Source: Nocardia puris | GTDB taxonomy: Bacteria > Actinomycetota > Actinomycetes > Mycobacteriales > Mycobacteriaceae | DNA length: 64,000 nucleotides | NCBI RefSeq assembly: GCF_003315035.1 | Contig: NZ_QNRE01000006.1 | Span: 124,001-188,000, forward strand | Direction: 5' to 3' | Part shown: positions 26,593 to 35,395 of the stretch, one piece after another | Layout of the letters: the number at the start of each line of letters is the position of its first letter | Numbering within the stretch: the stretch's first letter is position 1 | Notes under the pieces: generated by a model | Seen by the model: the letters and a program-made list of their open reading frames with translations, nothing else | Databases searched by the model: none | What the model was told of the DNA's origin: nothing | Position numbers and translations under genes: made by a program

Positions 26593-28554
26593 TTGATCGG
26601 GCAGATGTTGGAGGGGCGCTACCGGATCGACGCGCCCATTGCTCGGGGCGGGATGTCGATGGTCTTCCGTGGCGTCGACATCCGCTTGGACCGCCCGGTC
26701 GCCATCAAGGTGATGGATCCCAAGTTCGCGAGCGATCCCCAGTTCCTCTCGCGCTTCGAGTTCGAGGCCCGCGCCGTCGCCAAGCTCAAGCACCAGTCCC
26801 TGGTCGCGGTGTACGACCAGGGCGTGGACGGTGACCACCCGTTCCTCATCATGGAGCTCGTCGAGGGCGGCACGCTGCGCGAACTGCTGCGCGAACGCGG
26901 CCCGATGCCGCCACACGCGGTGTACGCGGTCGCCGAACCGGTGCTCTCGGCTATCGGGGTCGCGCACGCGGCCGGGCTGGTGCACCGCGATGTGAAGCCC
27001 GAGAACGTGCTCATCTCCGACTCCGGCGAGGTGAAGATCGCCGACTTCGGCCTGGTGCGCGCGGTCGCCGCCGCCAACACCACCTCGGCCAGCGTCATCC
27101 TCGGCACCGCCGCCTACCTCTCCCCCGAGCAGGTCACCAGCGGCACCGCCGACTCGCGCAGCGACGTGTACGCCTTCGGCGTGCTGATCTTCGAATTGCT
27201 CACCGGCCGTGTGCCGTTCACCGGCGACACCTCGCTGTCGGTGGCGTACCAGCGCATCGAGAACGACGTGCCGAGCCCCGGTCAGTTCATCGCGGGCGTG
27301 CCGCCGGAGTTCGACGCGCTGGTCGCCCGCGCCACCGCGCGCGAACCCTCGCACCGGTTCGCCGACGCCGGCGAGATGGCCGCCGAACTGCGCGCCATCG
27401 CGGGCGCGCTGAATCTGCCGCCCTACCGGGTGCCCGCGCCGAAGGATTCCGCCGAGCACCTCAGCGCGGCCTTCCGCCCGGTCGCCACGCCGCAGGCCGC
27501 GCACGCGCCGCAACCGCACACCCCGCCGCCGCGCCAGCACACGAAAGTGGTCACCGCGCCGCAGCAGCGCAGCGAGTACGGGCCGGCCGACTACCACCAA
27601 CCCCCACCGCCGCCGCGCGACGTGCAACCCGTCGGGTCGCACCAGCCCGCGCCGCCGTTCGGCGCCGATCGGCAGCGCTCCCGGCGCACCACCCTGATCT
27701 GGGTGGCGATCGTCGCCGTCCTCACGCTGCTCTTCGGCATCGGCGGCTGGTGGCTGGGTGTAGGGCGCTACGAATCGGTCCCCGATATCGCCGGGCTCAA
27801 CACCGAACAGGCGCTGGCCAAGCTCGAGCAGGCCGGTTTCGACACCGACACCAGGCAGAAGGCCTCCGACGTGATCCCCGTCGGCAACGTGGTCGGCAGC
27901 GACCCGCCGGCCGGGTCCAAGGTCACCAAGGGCTCGACCGTCGAGGTGCTGGTGTCCAGCGGCAAGCCGCGCGTCCCCGAGCTGCGGCCCGGCGCGGACA
28001 TCGACGAGGTCAACCAGCTGATCAGGGACGCGGGCCTGCAACCGGTCGACGCGGGCGAGGTGGGCAGCACCGCCGCGGAGGGCTCCTTCGCGAAGGCCGA
28101 CCCGGCGCCCGGCACCGTGCTGCCCATGGGCGCGCAGGTGAAGGTCTACCGCAGCAACGGCGCCCAGCCGGTCAAGGTGCCGGATGTGCGCGGCAAGACC
28201 GTCGAGGAGGCCACCGCGATACTCACCGCCGCCGGTATCGCCGTGAGCGGCACCAGGCCCGAATTCGACCGCGCCATCCAGACCGACCAGGTGATCGGCA
28301 CCGACCCGGCCGCGGGCGTCCTGGTCGACGCGGGCAACGGGGTGACGCTCATCGTGTCCAACGCCATCCGCATCCCGAACGTGATCGGCCAGGACGTCGA
28401 GGAGGCCCGCACGGCGTTGCAGGAGCTCGGCCTGCGGGTGACGGTGAACCAGATCCTCTCCAACCCCAACGGGTCCATCATCGGCCAGAGCCCCGCCGTG
28501 GGCACCCTGGTCGAGTCCGGCAGCGTGGTGACGCTGACGGCCCTGCCGTTCTGA
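26593..28554 (+). CDS. pknL: Ser/Thr protein kinase PknL with four PASTA domains
   Basis: A 653-residue membrane kinase. The Hanks kinase domain (about 12-275) shows RGGMSMVFRG, VAIKVMD, HRDVKPEN (about 131-138) and DFGLVR. A Pro-rich juxtamembrane linker leads to one helix (about 368-389, WVAIVAVLTLLFGIGGWW). About four PASTA repeats then extend outside to sense cell-wall fragments. TTG 26593 is chosen because GGAGG (26581-26585) is ideally spaced; GTG 26572 is an alternative. M. tuberculosis PknL lacks PASTA domains, so this form resembles PknB or corynebacterial PknL architecture. It converges on aroG. Confidence 0.92.
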   Translation: MIGQMLEGRYRIDAPIARGGMSMVFRGVDIRLDRPVAIKVMDPKFASDPQFLSRFEFEARAVAKLKHQSLVAVYDQGVDGDHPFLIMELVEGGTLRELLRERGPMPPHAVYAVAEPVLSAIGVAHAAGLVHRDVKPENVLISDSGEVKIADFGLVRAVAAANTTSASVILGTAAYLSPEQVTSGTADSRSDVYAFGVLIFELLTGRVPFTGDTSLSVAYQRIENDVPSPGQFIAGVPPEFDALVARATAREPSHRFADAGEMAAELRAIAGALNLPPYRVPAPKDSAEHLSAAFRPVATPQAAHAPQPHTPPPRQHTKVVTAPQQRSEYGPADYHQPPPPPRDVQPVGSHQPAPPFGADRQRSRRTTLIWVAIVAVLTLLFGIGGWWLGVGRYESVPDIAGLNTEQALAKLEQAGFDTDTRQKASDVIPVGNVVGSDPPAGSKVTKGSTVEVLVSSGKPRVPELRPGADIDEVNQLIRDAGLQPVDAGEVGSTAAEGSFAKADPAPGTVLPMGAQVKVYRSNGAQPVKVPDVRGKTVEEATAILTAAGIAVSGTRPEFDRAIQTDQVIGTDPAAGVLVDAGNGVTLIVSNAIRIPNVIGQDVEEARTALQELGLRVTVNQILSNPNGSIIGQSPAVGTLVESGSVVTLTALPF

Positions 28555-28648
28555 TCGAGGTCGGCCACCCGCTGACACCCCTGGTGAGTTCGGCACTGCC
28601 GCGGCGGACCGCGCGCGGAGAGCCGATCCGAGAGGCCCCCGAACGACG

Positions 28649-28680
28649 CGAGCGGGGCGATCTTTCGATCGCCCCGCTCG
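28649..28680. terminator. bidirectional terminator between pknL and aroG
   Basis: A perfect 14-bp stem (CGAGCGGGGCGATC, 28649-28662; GATCGCCCCGCTCG, 28667-28680) with a TTTC loop, placed between two convergent genes. Confidence 0.75.
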
Positions 28681-28726
28681 TCGCTGTTTCACGGCCCGCA
28701 CGAAACCCCGTGCGGCCCAGACTGTT

Positions 28727-30115
28727 TCAGCGCAGCATCTCCGCGACCAGGAACGCCAGCTCCAGCGACTGCTGGGTGTTCAGGCGCGGGTCGCAGGCGG
28801 TCTCGTAGCGGTCGTTGAGGTCCAGATCGGAGATGTCCTGGGCGCCGCCGAGGCATTCGGTGACGTCCTCGCCGGTCAGCTCGATGTGCATGCCGCCGGG
28901 GTGGGTGCCCAGCCCGCGGTGCACCTCGAAGAAGCCCTGCACCTCGTCCACGATGCGGTCGAAGTGGCGGGTCTTGAACCCGGTGGACGCCTCGTGGGTG
29001 TTGCCGTGCATGGGATCGCACTGCCAGATCACCTGGTGGCCGGTGGCCTGCACCTTCTCGATGATCGGCGGCAGCACGTCGCGGACCTTGCCGTTGCCCA
29101 TGCGCGACACGATCGTCAACCGGCCCGGCTCGTTGTTCGGGTCCAGCCGCTCCACGTACTCCACCGCCTGCTCGGGCGTGGTGGTGGGGCCGATCTTGAG
29201 GCCGATCGGGTTGGCCAGCAGCTCCGCGAACGCGATGTGCGCGCCGTCGAGCTGACGGGTGCGTTCCCCGATCCACAGGAAGTGCGCGGACAGGTCGTAG
29301 AGCACCGGGTCACCGGTCACCGGGTGGTCGCTCAGGCGCAGCATGGCGCGCTCGTAGTCCAGCACCAGCGCCTCGTGGCTGGCGTAGATGCGCGCGGATT
29401 GCAGGCTCGGATCGTTGACGCGACAGGCCGTCATGAACGCCAGGCCGCGGTCGATCTCCTCGGCCAGCGCCTCGTAGCGCGCGCCCGCGGGCGACTGCGC
29501 GACGAAATCGCGGTTCCAGTCGTGCACCTTGTGCAGATCGGCCATGCCCGCGCTGGTCAGGGCGCGCACCAGGTTCATGGCGGCGCTGGCGTTGGCGTAG
29601 GCGCGCACCAGGCGCGAGGGGTCGTGCACGCGCAGCGCCTCGTCGGCCACCAGCGAGTTGATCATGTCGCCGCGGTAGGACTTCAGGCCCAGCGCGTCGG
29701 TGTCGGAGGAGCGCGGTTTGGCGTACTGGCCCGCGATCCTGGCCACCTTCACCACCGGCATGCTGGCGCCGTAGGTGAGGACCACGGCCATCTGCAGCAG
29801 AGTGCGGATGTTGCCGCGGATGTGCGGTTCGGTGTTGTCGGCGAAGGTCTCCGCGCAGTCGCCGCCCTGCATGAGGAACGCCTCGCCCCTGGCCACCTCG
29901 GCGAGCTGGGTGCGCAGCTCCTCCACCTCGGCGGGCACGCAGATCGGGGGCACGCTCTCCAGCACGGTGCGCATCTTGGCCGCCTGCTCGGGATCCCACG
30001 ACGGCTGCTGCAGCGCCGGGCGCGCCAGTGCGTCGTCCAGGCGGCGGCGCAGCTCCGCGGGCAGCGGCGGCAGTTCCGGCAGGCTATCGATGGGTACGTC
30101 GACGGTCCAGTTCAC
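28727..30115 (-). CDS. aroG: DAHP synthase, class II
   Basis: A 462-residue plant-like (class II) 3-deoxy-D-arabino-heptulosonate-7-phosphate synthase, first step of the shikimate pathway. The length equals the M. tuberculosis AroG. Motifs: SWDPEQAAKMRTVLESVPP, GGDCAETFADNT (metal Cys), RIAGQYAKPRS, KSYRGDMIN, and CDPMHGNTHE. The GTG at 30115 follows TATTCT by 6 nt, indicating a leaderless transcript. It is in the conserved pknL-aroG-Rv2179c order. Confidence 0.96.
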   Translation of the reverse strand: MNWTVDVPIDSLPELPPLPAELRRRLDDALARPALQQPSWDPEQAAKMRTVLESVPPICVPAEVEELRTQLAEVARGEAFLMQGGDCAETFADNTEPHIRGNIRTLLQMAVVLTYGASMPVVKVARIAGQYAKPRSSDTDALGLKSYRGDMINSLVADEALRVHDPSRLVRAYANASAAMNLVRALTSAGMADLHKVHDWNRDFVAQSPAGARYEALAEEIDRGLAFMTACRVNDPSLQSARIYASHEALVLDYERAMLRLSDHPVTGDPVLYDLSAHFLWIGERTRQLDGAHIAFAELLANPIGLKIGPTTTPEQAVEYVERLDPNNEPGRLTIVSRMGNGKVRDVLPPIIEKVQATGHQVIWQCDPMHGNTHEASTGFKTRHFDRIVDEVQGFFEVHRGLGTHPGGMHIELTGEDVTECLGGAQDISDLDLNDRYETACDPRLNTQQSLELAFLVAEMLR

Positions 30116-30121
30116 CTGTTC

Positions 30122-30127
30122 AGAATA
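30122..30127 (-). promoter_or_regulatory. -10 of leaderless aroG
   Basis: TATTCT on the minus strand lies 6 nt upstream of GTG 30115, with no ribosome site between them. Confidence 0.55.
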
Positions 30128-30292
30128 CGGACCGCGCGGTCGCGCAGATACCCCGAGGTGGGGTGTATCGCACACCCCGTGGGGGTGAGGTATCGACACC
30201 TCGGTGGGCCCTGCCCGCGGGCGGTCCCGCCGCCGCATAGGGTGGTCCGGCGGCGAGCGCCGCGGTAACCCGAGCATCGAGGGAGAGGTTCG

Positions 30293-30781
30293 CTGAGGTA
30301 CTTCTACGACTGCGAGTTCATCGAGGACGGGGTCGTCATCGACCTGGTCTCCATCGGCGTCGTCTGCGAGGACGGCCGCGAGTACTACGCGGTGTCCACC
30401 GAATTCGACGCCGGACGGGCCGGGCCGTGGGTGCGCAAGCACGTGCTGCCCCTGCTGCCGCCCGAGTCCTCACCGCTGTGGCGCAGCCGCGAGCAGATCC
30501 GCGACGATCTCTACAAGTTTCTGGTCCCCCGCACGTCCGTGCAGCCCGAGCTGTGGGCGTGGGTCGGCGCCTACGACCACGTGGCTCTGTGCCAGCTGTG
30601 GGGGTCGATGACCGCCTTGCCCACCGAACTGCCCCGCTACACCAACGAGCTGCGCCAGCACTGGGACGCCCACGGCCATCCCCCGCTGCCGCCGGTGCCC
30701 CCGGACGCGCACGACGCGCTGGCCGACGCCCGCCACAACCTGGCCAAGTTCGAGGCCATCGAAGCGGCCCGCCGCCGCTGA
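30293..30781 (+). CDS. 3'-5' exoribonuclease, Rv2179c family (apparent CTG start)
   Basis: A 162-residue RNase T-like DEDD-superfamily exoribonuclease. The conserved N-terminus RYFYDCEFIEDG carries the first catalytic acidic pair (D-x-E). VWAxVGAYDHVALCQLWGSMTALP and the DAHDALADARHN motif supply the rest. The only start that keeps RYFYD is CTG at 30293, with GGGAGAGG (30281-30288) in front; the first ATG/GTG/TTG (30392) would delete the D-x-E pair. A CTG start is therefore likely. It is the Rv2179c position next to aroG. Confidence 0.8.
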   Translation: MRYFYDCEFIEDGVVIDLVSIGVVCEDGREYYAVSTEFDAGRAGPWVRKHVLPLLPPESSPLWRSREQIRDDLYKFLVPRTSVQPELWAWVGAYDHVALCQLWGSMTALPTELPRYTNELRQHWDAHGHPPLPPVPPDAHDALADARHNLAKFEAIEAARRR

Positions 30782-30800
30782 ACCGGTCCCGGAGACGGGG

Positions 30801-30832
30801 CAGGCCCCGAGTCGAAACCGACTCGGGGCCTG
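30801..30832. terminator. bidirectional terminator between exoribonuclease gene and qcrB
   Basis: A 14-bp stem CAGGCCCCGAGTCG (30801-30814) with CGACTCGGGGCCTG (30819-30832), loop AAAC, followed by CCCTTTTCC in the plus direction. Confidence 0.8.
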
Positions 30833-30851
30833 CCCTTTTCCGACCTGGCGG

Positions 30852-32477
30852 TCAGTGGCTGTGCTTGCCACCGCCCGCGGCCTTCTCCTGCGCCTTCGCG
30901 AGCGCGCGCAGCTGCGCGTGCTCCTGCTCGTGCTCGATCTCGAAGTTGCGCTCCGACTCCGCCGCCGGGTCGGGCCGCAGGAAGCTGCCGGTGCCCGGCT
31001 TGCCCGCCGAGCCCAGCTTGCTCATCTTCTTCGGCACCGGGGCGCCCTGGTACTCGAGCGGGATCGGGTGACCGTGGTCGTCGACCGGGCCGAGCGGCTG
31101 GTGCACCTCGATGTACTCGCCGTGCGGCAGGCGCTTGATCACACCGGTCTCGATGCCGTGCTCGAGCACGGCGCGGTCACTGCGCTGCAGGCCGAGGCAG
31201 AACCGGTAGGTGATGAAGTACGCCAGCGGCGGTCCGAGCAGCAGGCCGATGCGGCCGATCCAGGTGGTCGCGTTCAGCGAGATGTCGAACTTCAGCGCGA
31301 TGATGTCGTTGATACAGGACAGCGTCAGCACCACGTAGAAGGTGATCGCCATGGCGCCGATCGCCGTGCGCACCGGCACGTCGCGCGGCCGCTGCAGCAG
31401 GTTGTGATGCACGTCGTCGCCGGTCAGGCGCTTCTCGATCCACGGGTAGGCGATCAGCAGCGTGAACACCAGACCCATGATCAGCGCCACCCAGAACACC
31501 GCGGCCACCGTGTAGCGGCCGATGTAGAGCTCCCAGGGCGGCATCAGACGGGCCATGCCGTCGGTCCACATCATGTAGAAGTCGGGCTGCGAACCCGCCG
31601 ACACCTGGGACGGGTTGTACGGACCCAGGTTCCAGATCGGGTTGATCTGCAGCAGACCGCCCATCAGGCCGATGATGCCGAGGGTGAAGGCGAAGAACGC
31701 GCCCTGGTCGGCGGCGAACACCGGCACGATGCGCGCGCCCACCACGTTGTTCTCGGTGCGGCCCGGTCCGGGGAACTGGGTGTGCTTCTGGTACCAGACC
31801 AGCGCCACGTGGGCGGCGATCAGGGCCAGCATGATGCCGGGCACCAGCAGCACGTGCGCGATGTAGAGGCGCGGGATGATGATCTCGCCCGGGAAATCGC
31901 CGCCGAACATCAGCCAGTGCATCCAGGTGCCGATCACCGGGATGGAGATGGTGATGCCGGAGAACGCGGCGCGCAGGCCGGTGCCCGAGAGCAGGTCGTC
32001 GGGCAGCGAGTAGCCGAAGAAGCCCTCGAACATCGCCAGGATGAGCAGCAGCGAGCCGATCACCCAGTTGCCCTCACGCGGCTTGCGGAACGCGCCGGTG
32101 AAGAAGATGCGGAACAGGTGCACGATGATCGACGCCGCGAACAGCAGCGCCGCCCAGTGGTGGACCTGGCGGACGAACAGGCCGCCGCGCACCTCGAAGG
32201 AGATGTTCAGCGCCGTCTCGTAGGCCCGCGACATGCCGACGCCGCGCAGCGGCTGGTAGGCGCCGTCGTAGGTGACGTGCGCCAGCGACGGGTCGAAGTA
32301 CAGGGTGAGGTACACACCCGAGATCAGCAGGATGATGAAGCAGTAGAGCGCGATCTCACCCAGCAGGAACGACCAGTGGGTCGGGAAGACCTTGTTGATC
32401 GAGCGCTTGACGAACGCGGCCGCGCGGTAGCGCTCGTCCATCTCGTTGGCTTGGGCCGCCAGTGCGGAAGGACTCAT
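30852..32477 (-). CDS. qcrB: cytochrome bc1 complex cytochrome b subunit
   Basis: A 541-residue menaquinol:cytochrome c reductase b subunit with two b hemes. The N-terminal half carries HHWAALLFAASIIVHL with heme His pairs, and GNWVIGSLLLILAMFEGFFGYSLPDDLLSG near the quinol site. The second His region is AHVLLVPGIMLALIAAHVALV. The C-terminal extension of ~120 hydrophilic residues ends His-Ser-His and is typical of actinobacterial QcrB. Its ATG overlaps the qcrA stop. It belongs to the bc1-aa3 supercomplex with QcrC, QcrA and the Cta proteins encoded nearby. Confidence 0.97.
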   Translation of the reverse strand: MSPSALAAQANEMDERYRAAAFVKRSINKVFPTHWSFLLGEIALYCFIILLISGVYLTLYFDPSLAHVTYDGAYQPLRGVGMSRAYETALNISFEVRGGLFVRQVHHWAALLFAASIIVHLFRIFFTGAFRKPREGNWVIGSLLLILAMFEGFFGYSLPDDLLSGTGLRAAFSGITISIPVIGTWMHWLMFGGDFPGEIIIPRLYIAHVLLVPGIMLALIAAHVALVWYQKHTQFPGPGRTENNVVGARIVPVFAADQGAFFAFTLGIIGLMGGLLQINPIWNLGPYNPSQVSAGSQPDFYMMWTDGMARLMPPWELYIGRYTVAAVFWVALIMGLVFTLLIAYPWIEKRLTGDDVHHNLLQRPRDVPVRTAIGAMAITFYVVLTLSCINDIIALKFDISLNATTWIGRIGLLLGPPLAYFITYRFCLGLQRSDRAVLEHGIETGVIKRLPHGEYIEVHQPLGPVDDHGHPIPLEYQGAPVPKKMSKLGSAGKPGTGSFLRPDPAAESERNFEIEHEQEHAQLRALAKAQEKAAGGGKHSH

Positions 32478-33661
32478 GAGCGACGCTCCCAGAAGGCCGG
32501 ACCGAGCGGCTCGATGAAGTCGCCGTTGGCGACCAGGAAGCCTTCGGTGTTGACGGTGATCGGCAGCTGCGGCAGCGCGCGAGCCGCGGGGCCGAAGATC
32601 GGCTTACCCCATTCGGTCGCCGAGAACTGCGACTGATGGCACGGGCACAGAATGCGGTTGGTCTGCTGCTCGAACAGCGAGGTCGGGCAGCCGAGGTGGG
32701 TGCAGATCTTCGAGTAGGCGAAGTAGTCGCCGAAGTTGAAGCTCTCCTGGCCCTTGCGCTTGATCGCCGTCTCCGCGTCCTCGGTGCGCAGGCGGATCAG
32801 CATCACGGAGTTGCGGATGCCGCGCAGGGACTGCAGCGTGGCGTGCGAGTCGCCGCGCCACTTCTCCTTCCAGGGGAACACAGTCTCCATCGCGCCGGCA
32901 TCCAGATCCTCGGGACGCACCAGCACGATGTCCTCGGGACGGCCGGTGTCGCGCCGCAGGTAGATCGTCTCGCCCTCGTAGTCGGGGGTCCAGCCCGAGA
33001 CCCACAGCTCGGACTTGTCGCCCTTGGCCCACGGGTTCTTGATCATGCCGCCCGCGAACACCAGCAGCGAGCCGATGCCCAGCACGCCGACGCCGGCGCC
33101 CGCGGTCCGCAGCATCATCTTGCGGCGGCCCAGGGTGGAGGTCTCGCCCGCGTCCGCGAGCTCGGCCGCCAGGGTGCGGCGCTCGACCTCGTCGGACGGG
33201 CCGTCGTGGCGCTGCTGGATGGAGATCTCGGCGGGGATGAACTTCTTGCGGATCAGCACCGCGGCCACACCGATGACCAGCACCGAGATACCGAAGGTCA
33301 GGCCGATCAGCGGGGTGAACAGCGAGTAGGCCGCGTGGCCTTCGTCGTCGACGCCCTTCCATTCCCACGGCCAGAACAGGTACACGCCGATCAGCGCGGC
33401 GGCCGCCAGACCGGAGATCGCGAACCAGAACGTGACCTGGCGCTCGGCGCGCTTCTCCGCCCGCGTGCCCGGCACCGGGAAGCGCTCGGCGCGGTAGACG
33501 ACCTCGACGCCGTCGCGGGCGGTGCCGAGCTCGACCAGCTCGTCCCGCGTCATCGCGTCCAGTTCGTCGATGGTCGGGTCGGCGGGCTTCGGCGCCGGCC
33601 CCTTCGACAGTTCTGGCCCCTCTTCCGGGCGACTCACGTCGTCACGCTCCTGTTCACTCAT
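32474..33661 (-). CDS. qcrA: cytochrome bc1 complex Rieske iron-sulfur subunit
   Basis: A 395-residue Rieske protein with three N-terminal membrane helices, as is normal in actinobacteria. The [2Fe-2S] ligands are in CTHLGC (about 319-324) and CPCHQSQF (about 338-345). The acidic N-terminus (SEQERDDVSRPEEGPELSK) is cytosolic. The ATG at 33661 overlaps the qcrC stop and is preferred to a start 18 nt upstream. It transfers electrons from menaquinol to QcrC. Confidence 0.96.
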   Translation of the reverse strand: MSEQERDDVSRPEEGPELSKGPAPKPADPTIDELDAMTRDELVELGTARDGVEVVYRAERFPVPGTRAEKRAERQVTFWFAISGLAAAALIGVYLFWPWEWKGVDDEGHAAYSLFTPLIGLTFGISVLVIGVAAVLIRKKFIPAEISIQQRHDGPSDEVERRTLAAELADAGETSTLGRRKMMLRTAGAGVGVLGIGSLLVFAGGMIKNPWAKGDKSELWVSGWTPDYEGETIYLRRDTGRPEDIVLVRPEDLDAGAMETVFPWKEKWRGDSHATLQSLRGIRNSVMLIRLRTEDAETAIKRKGQESFNFGDYFAYSKICTHLGCPTSLFEQQTNRILCPCHQSQFSATEWGKPIFGPAARALPQLPITVNTEGFLVANGDFIEPLGPAFWERRS

Positions 33662-34521
33662 GTGCGGGATCCGATCCACATCGCCGCGCCGACCGTCAGC
33701 ACGATGCCGACGATCCAGACCGCCACCATCTCGGTCGCGGGGCCGAAGCCGCCGAGGCCGTAGCCACCGGGGGTGCGCTCCTCGGACGCGTTCATGACGT
33801 AGGCGACGATGTCGCGCTTCTCTTCGGGCGTCAGCTGGCGGTCGGAGAACTTGGGCATGTTCTCCGGGCCGGTCAGCATCGCGGTGTAGATCTCCTGCTC
33901 GTTGGCGGGCGCCAGCGGCGGTGCGTACTTGCCGGAGGACAGCGCGCCGCCCTTACCGGTGAAGTTGTGGCATGACGCGCAGTTCATGCGGAACAGCTCC
34001 GAACCGCGCGCGATGTCGTCACCGCGCAGCGACTCCTGGGCGATCTCGCCGTTCGCGTCCCGGACCACGGTGGGGCCACCGCCGTTGGCGTTGATGTAGG
34101 CGCCCAGCGCGTCGATCTGCTGCGCGTCGAACTTCGGCGGCTTGCGGGTGGCCTGCGCCGAGTTGGCGGCCAGCGGCATACGACCCGAGGACACCTGGAA
34201 GTAGACCGCGGCCTCACCGACGCCGACCAGGCTGGGGCCGCGGTCCTCGACGCCCTGCAGGTTGGCGCCGTGGCAGGTGATGCAGGAGGTCTCGTAGAGC
34301 TGCTTGCCCTCGCGGATCAGCGCGGACTGGTCCTGCTCGGCGATCGCCACCTGGGGCTCCGGGGTGAGAGCCGTCGCGAGGAAGCCGGCCCCGACCAGTC
34401 CCACCAGGAGCGCGAGACCGCCCGCGAGGCGCCTGCGCAGGCGGCGCTGCTTGCGGGTCTTGCTGGCCTGGCCGGTCCCGGGGCTGGCGGGCTCTGGCGC
34501 TGACGGGGGAGATGAACTCAT
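33658..34521 (-). CDS. qcrC: cytochrome bc1 complex diheme cytochrome c subunit
   Basis: A 287-residue diheme c-type cytochrome that relays electrons directly to the CuA site of cytochrome aa3 oxidase in the supercomplex. The heme motifs are CITCH (80-84) and CASCH (181-185). There is an N-terminal membrane anchor after a basic stretch (KTRKQRRLRRR) and a C-terminal helix (TEMVAVWIVGIVLTVGAAMWIG). It is 58 nt after ctaE on the same strand. Confidence 0.96.
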   Translation of the reverse strand: MSSSPPSAPEPASPGTGQASKTRKQRRLRRRLAGGLALLVGLVGAGFLATALTPEPQVAIAEQDQSALIREGKQLYETSCITCHGANLQGVEDRGPSLVGVGEAAVYFQVSSGRMPLAANSAQATRKPPKFDAQQIDALGAYINANGGGPTVVRDANGEIAQESLRGDDIARGSELFRMNCASCHNFTGKGGALSSGKYAPPLAPANEQEIYTAMLTGPENMPKFSDRQLTPEEKRDIVAYVMNASEERTPGGYGLGGFGPATEMVAVWIVGIVLTVGAAMWIGSRT

Positions 34522-34579
34522 CTGTGTCCCTTTGGAGTAGACGGAACCGACTTGTGCAAATGCTTCGGGGCGCGACCGG

Positions 34580-35191
34580 CTAACGGACGAAGTAGATCGT
34601 CGCGAACAACCCGATCCACACGATGTCGACGAAGTGCCAGTAGTAGGAGACGACGATCGCGGCGGTGGCCTGGGCGGGGGTGAACTTGCTGACCTTGGTG
34701 CGGATCAGCAGGAACACGAACGCGATGAGGCCGCCGATGACGTGCAGGCCGTGGAAGCCGGTGGTGATGTAGAACACCGAGCCGTACACGCTGCTGGCGA
34801 TCGTGGTGCCGTGGTTGGCGAGCTGGATGTACTCGTAGCCCTGGCCGAGCACGAAGAACGTGCCCATCAGCAGGGTGACGACGTACCAGCGCCGCAGGCC
34901 GAACACGTCGCCGCGCTCGGCGGCGAACACGCCCATCTGGCAGGTGAACGACGACGCGATCAGCACCGCCGTCACCGGAATGGCCAGTGCCAGGTTCAGG
35001 TGGGTGGGCGGGGGCGGCCAGTCGCCCGGGGCCTGGGCGCGCGCGACGAAGTACATGGCGAACAAGCCGGCGAAGAACATCAGCTCGCTCGACAGCCAGA
35101 TGATGGTCCCGACGCTGACCATGTTGGGCCGGTTCAGCGAGTGCACACGCTGGGTAATGGCCGATCCTGGGGTCCCTACTGCGGTCGTCAC
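34580..35191 (-). CDS. ctaE: cytochrome c oxidase subunit III
   Basis: A 203-residue five-helix COX3 protein of cytochrome aa3 oxidase. It shows MVSVGTIIWLSSELMFFAGLFAMYFVARAQ, the conserved Glu near LGQGYEYIQL, TTGFHGLHVIGG and YYWHFVDIVWIGLF. The GTG at 35191 lies 6 nt from CATACT with no ribosome site, which suggests a leaderless mRNA. It heads the ctaE-qcrC-qcrA-qcrB operon. Confidence 0.96.
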   Translation of the reverse strand: MTTAVGTPGSAITQRVHSLNRPNMVSVGTIIWLSSELMFFAGLFAMYFVARAQAPGDWPPPPTHLNLALAIPVTAVLIASSFTCQMGVFAAERGDVFGLRRWYVVTLLMGTFFVLGQGYEYIQLANHGTTIASSVYGSVFYITTGFHGLHVIGGLIAFVFLLIRTKVSKFTPAQATAAIVVSYYWHFVDIVWIGLFATIYFVR

Positions 35192-35197
35192 GGGGTA

Positions 35198-35203
35198 AGT
35201 ATG
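35198..35203 (-). promoter_or_regulatory. -10 of the ctaE-qcrCAB operon
   Basis: CATACT on the minus strand is followed by TACCCC and the GTG at 35191, a leaderless arrangement. Confidence 0.45.
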
Positions 35204-35395
35204 ACTCGTCGTAGTACGACAGGAGTACCCGGGTATGGAAGTTGACCGTCCGTGTCGGAAAACGCACGGACGGACGGGGACTGGGGAGGTGTCGGCGTGT
35301 CCGCGGCGACGCACCGGTCCCGGCCGCGACGACCTGCGCGGACGCCGCCATGATGGCAGGCGAGTATGAGGAGAACCTGAGACGAGGAGGCCGAT

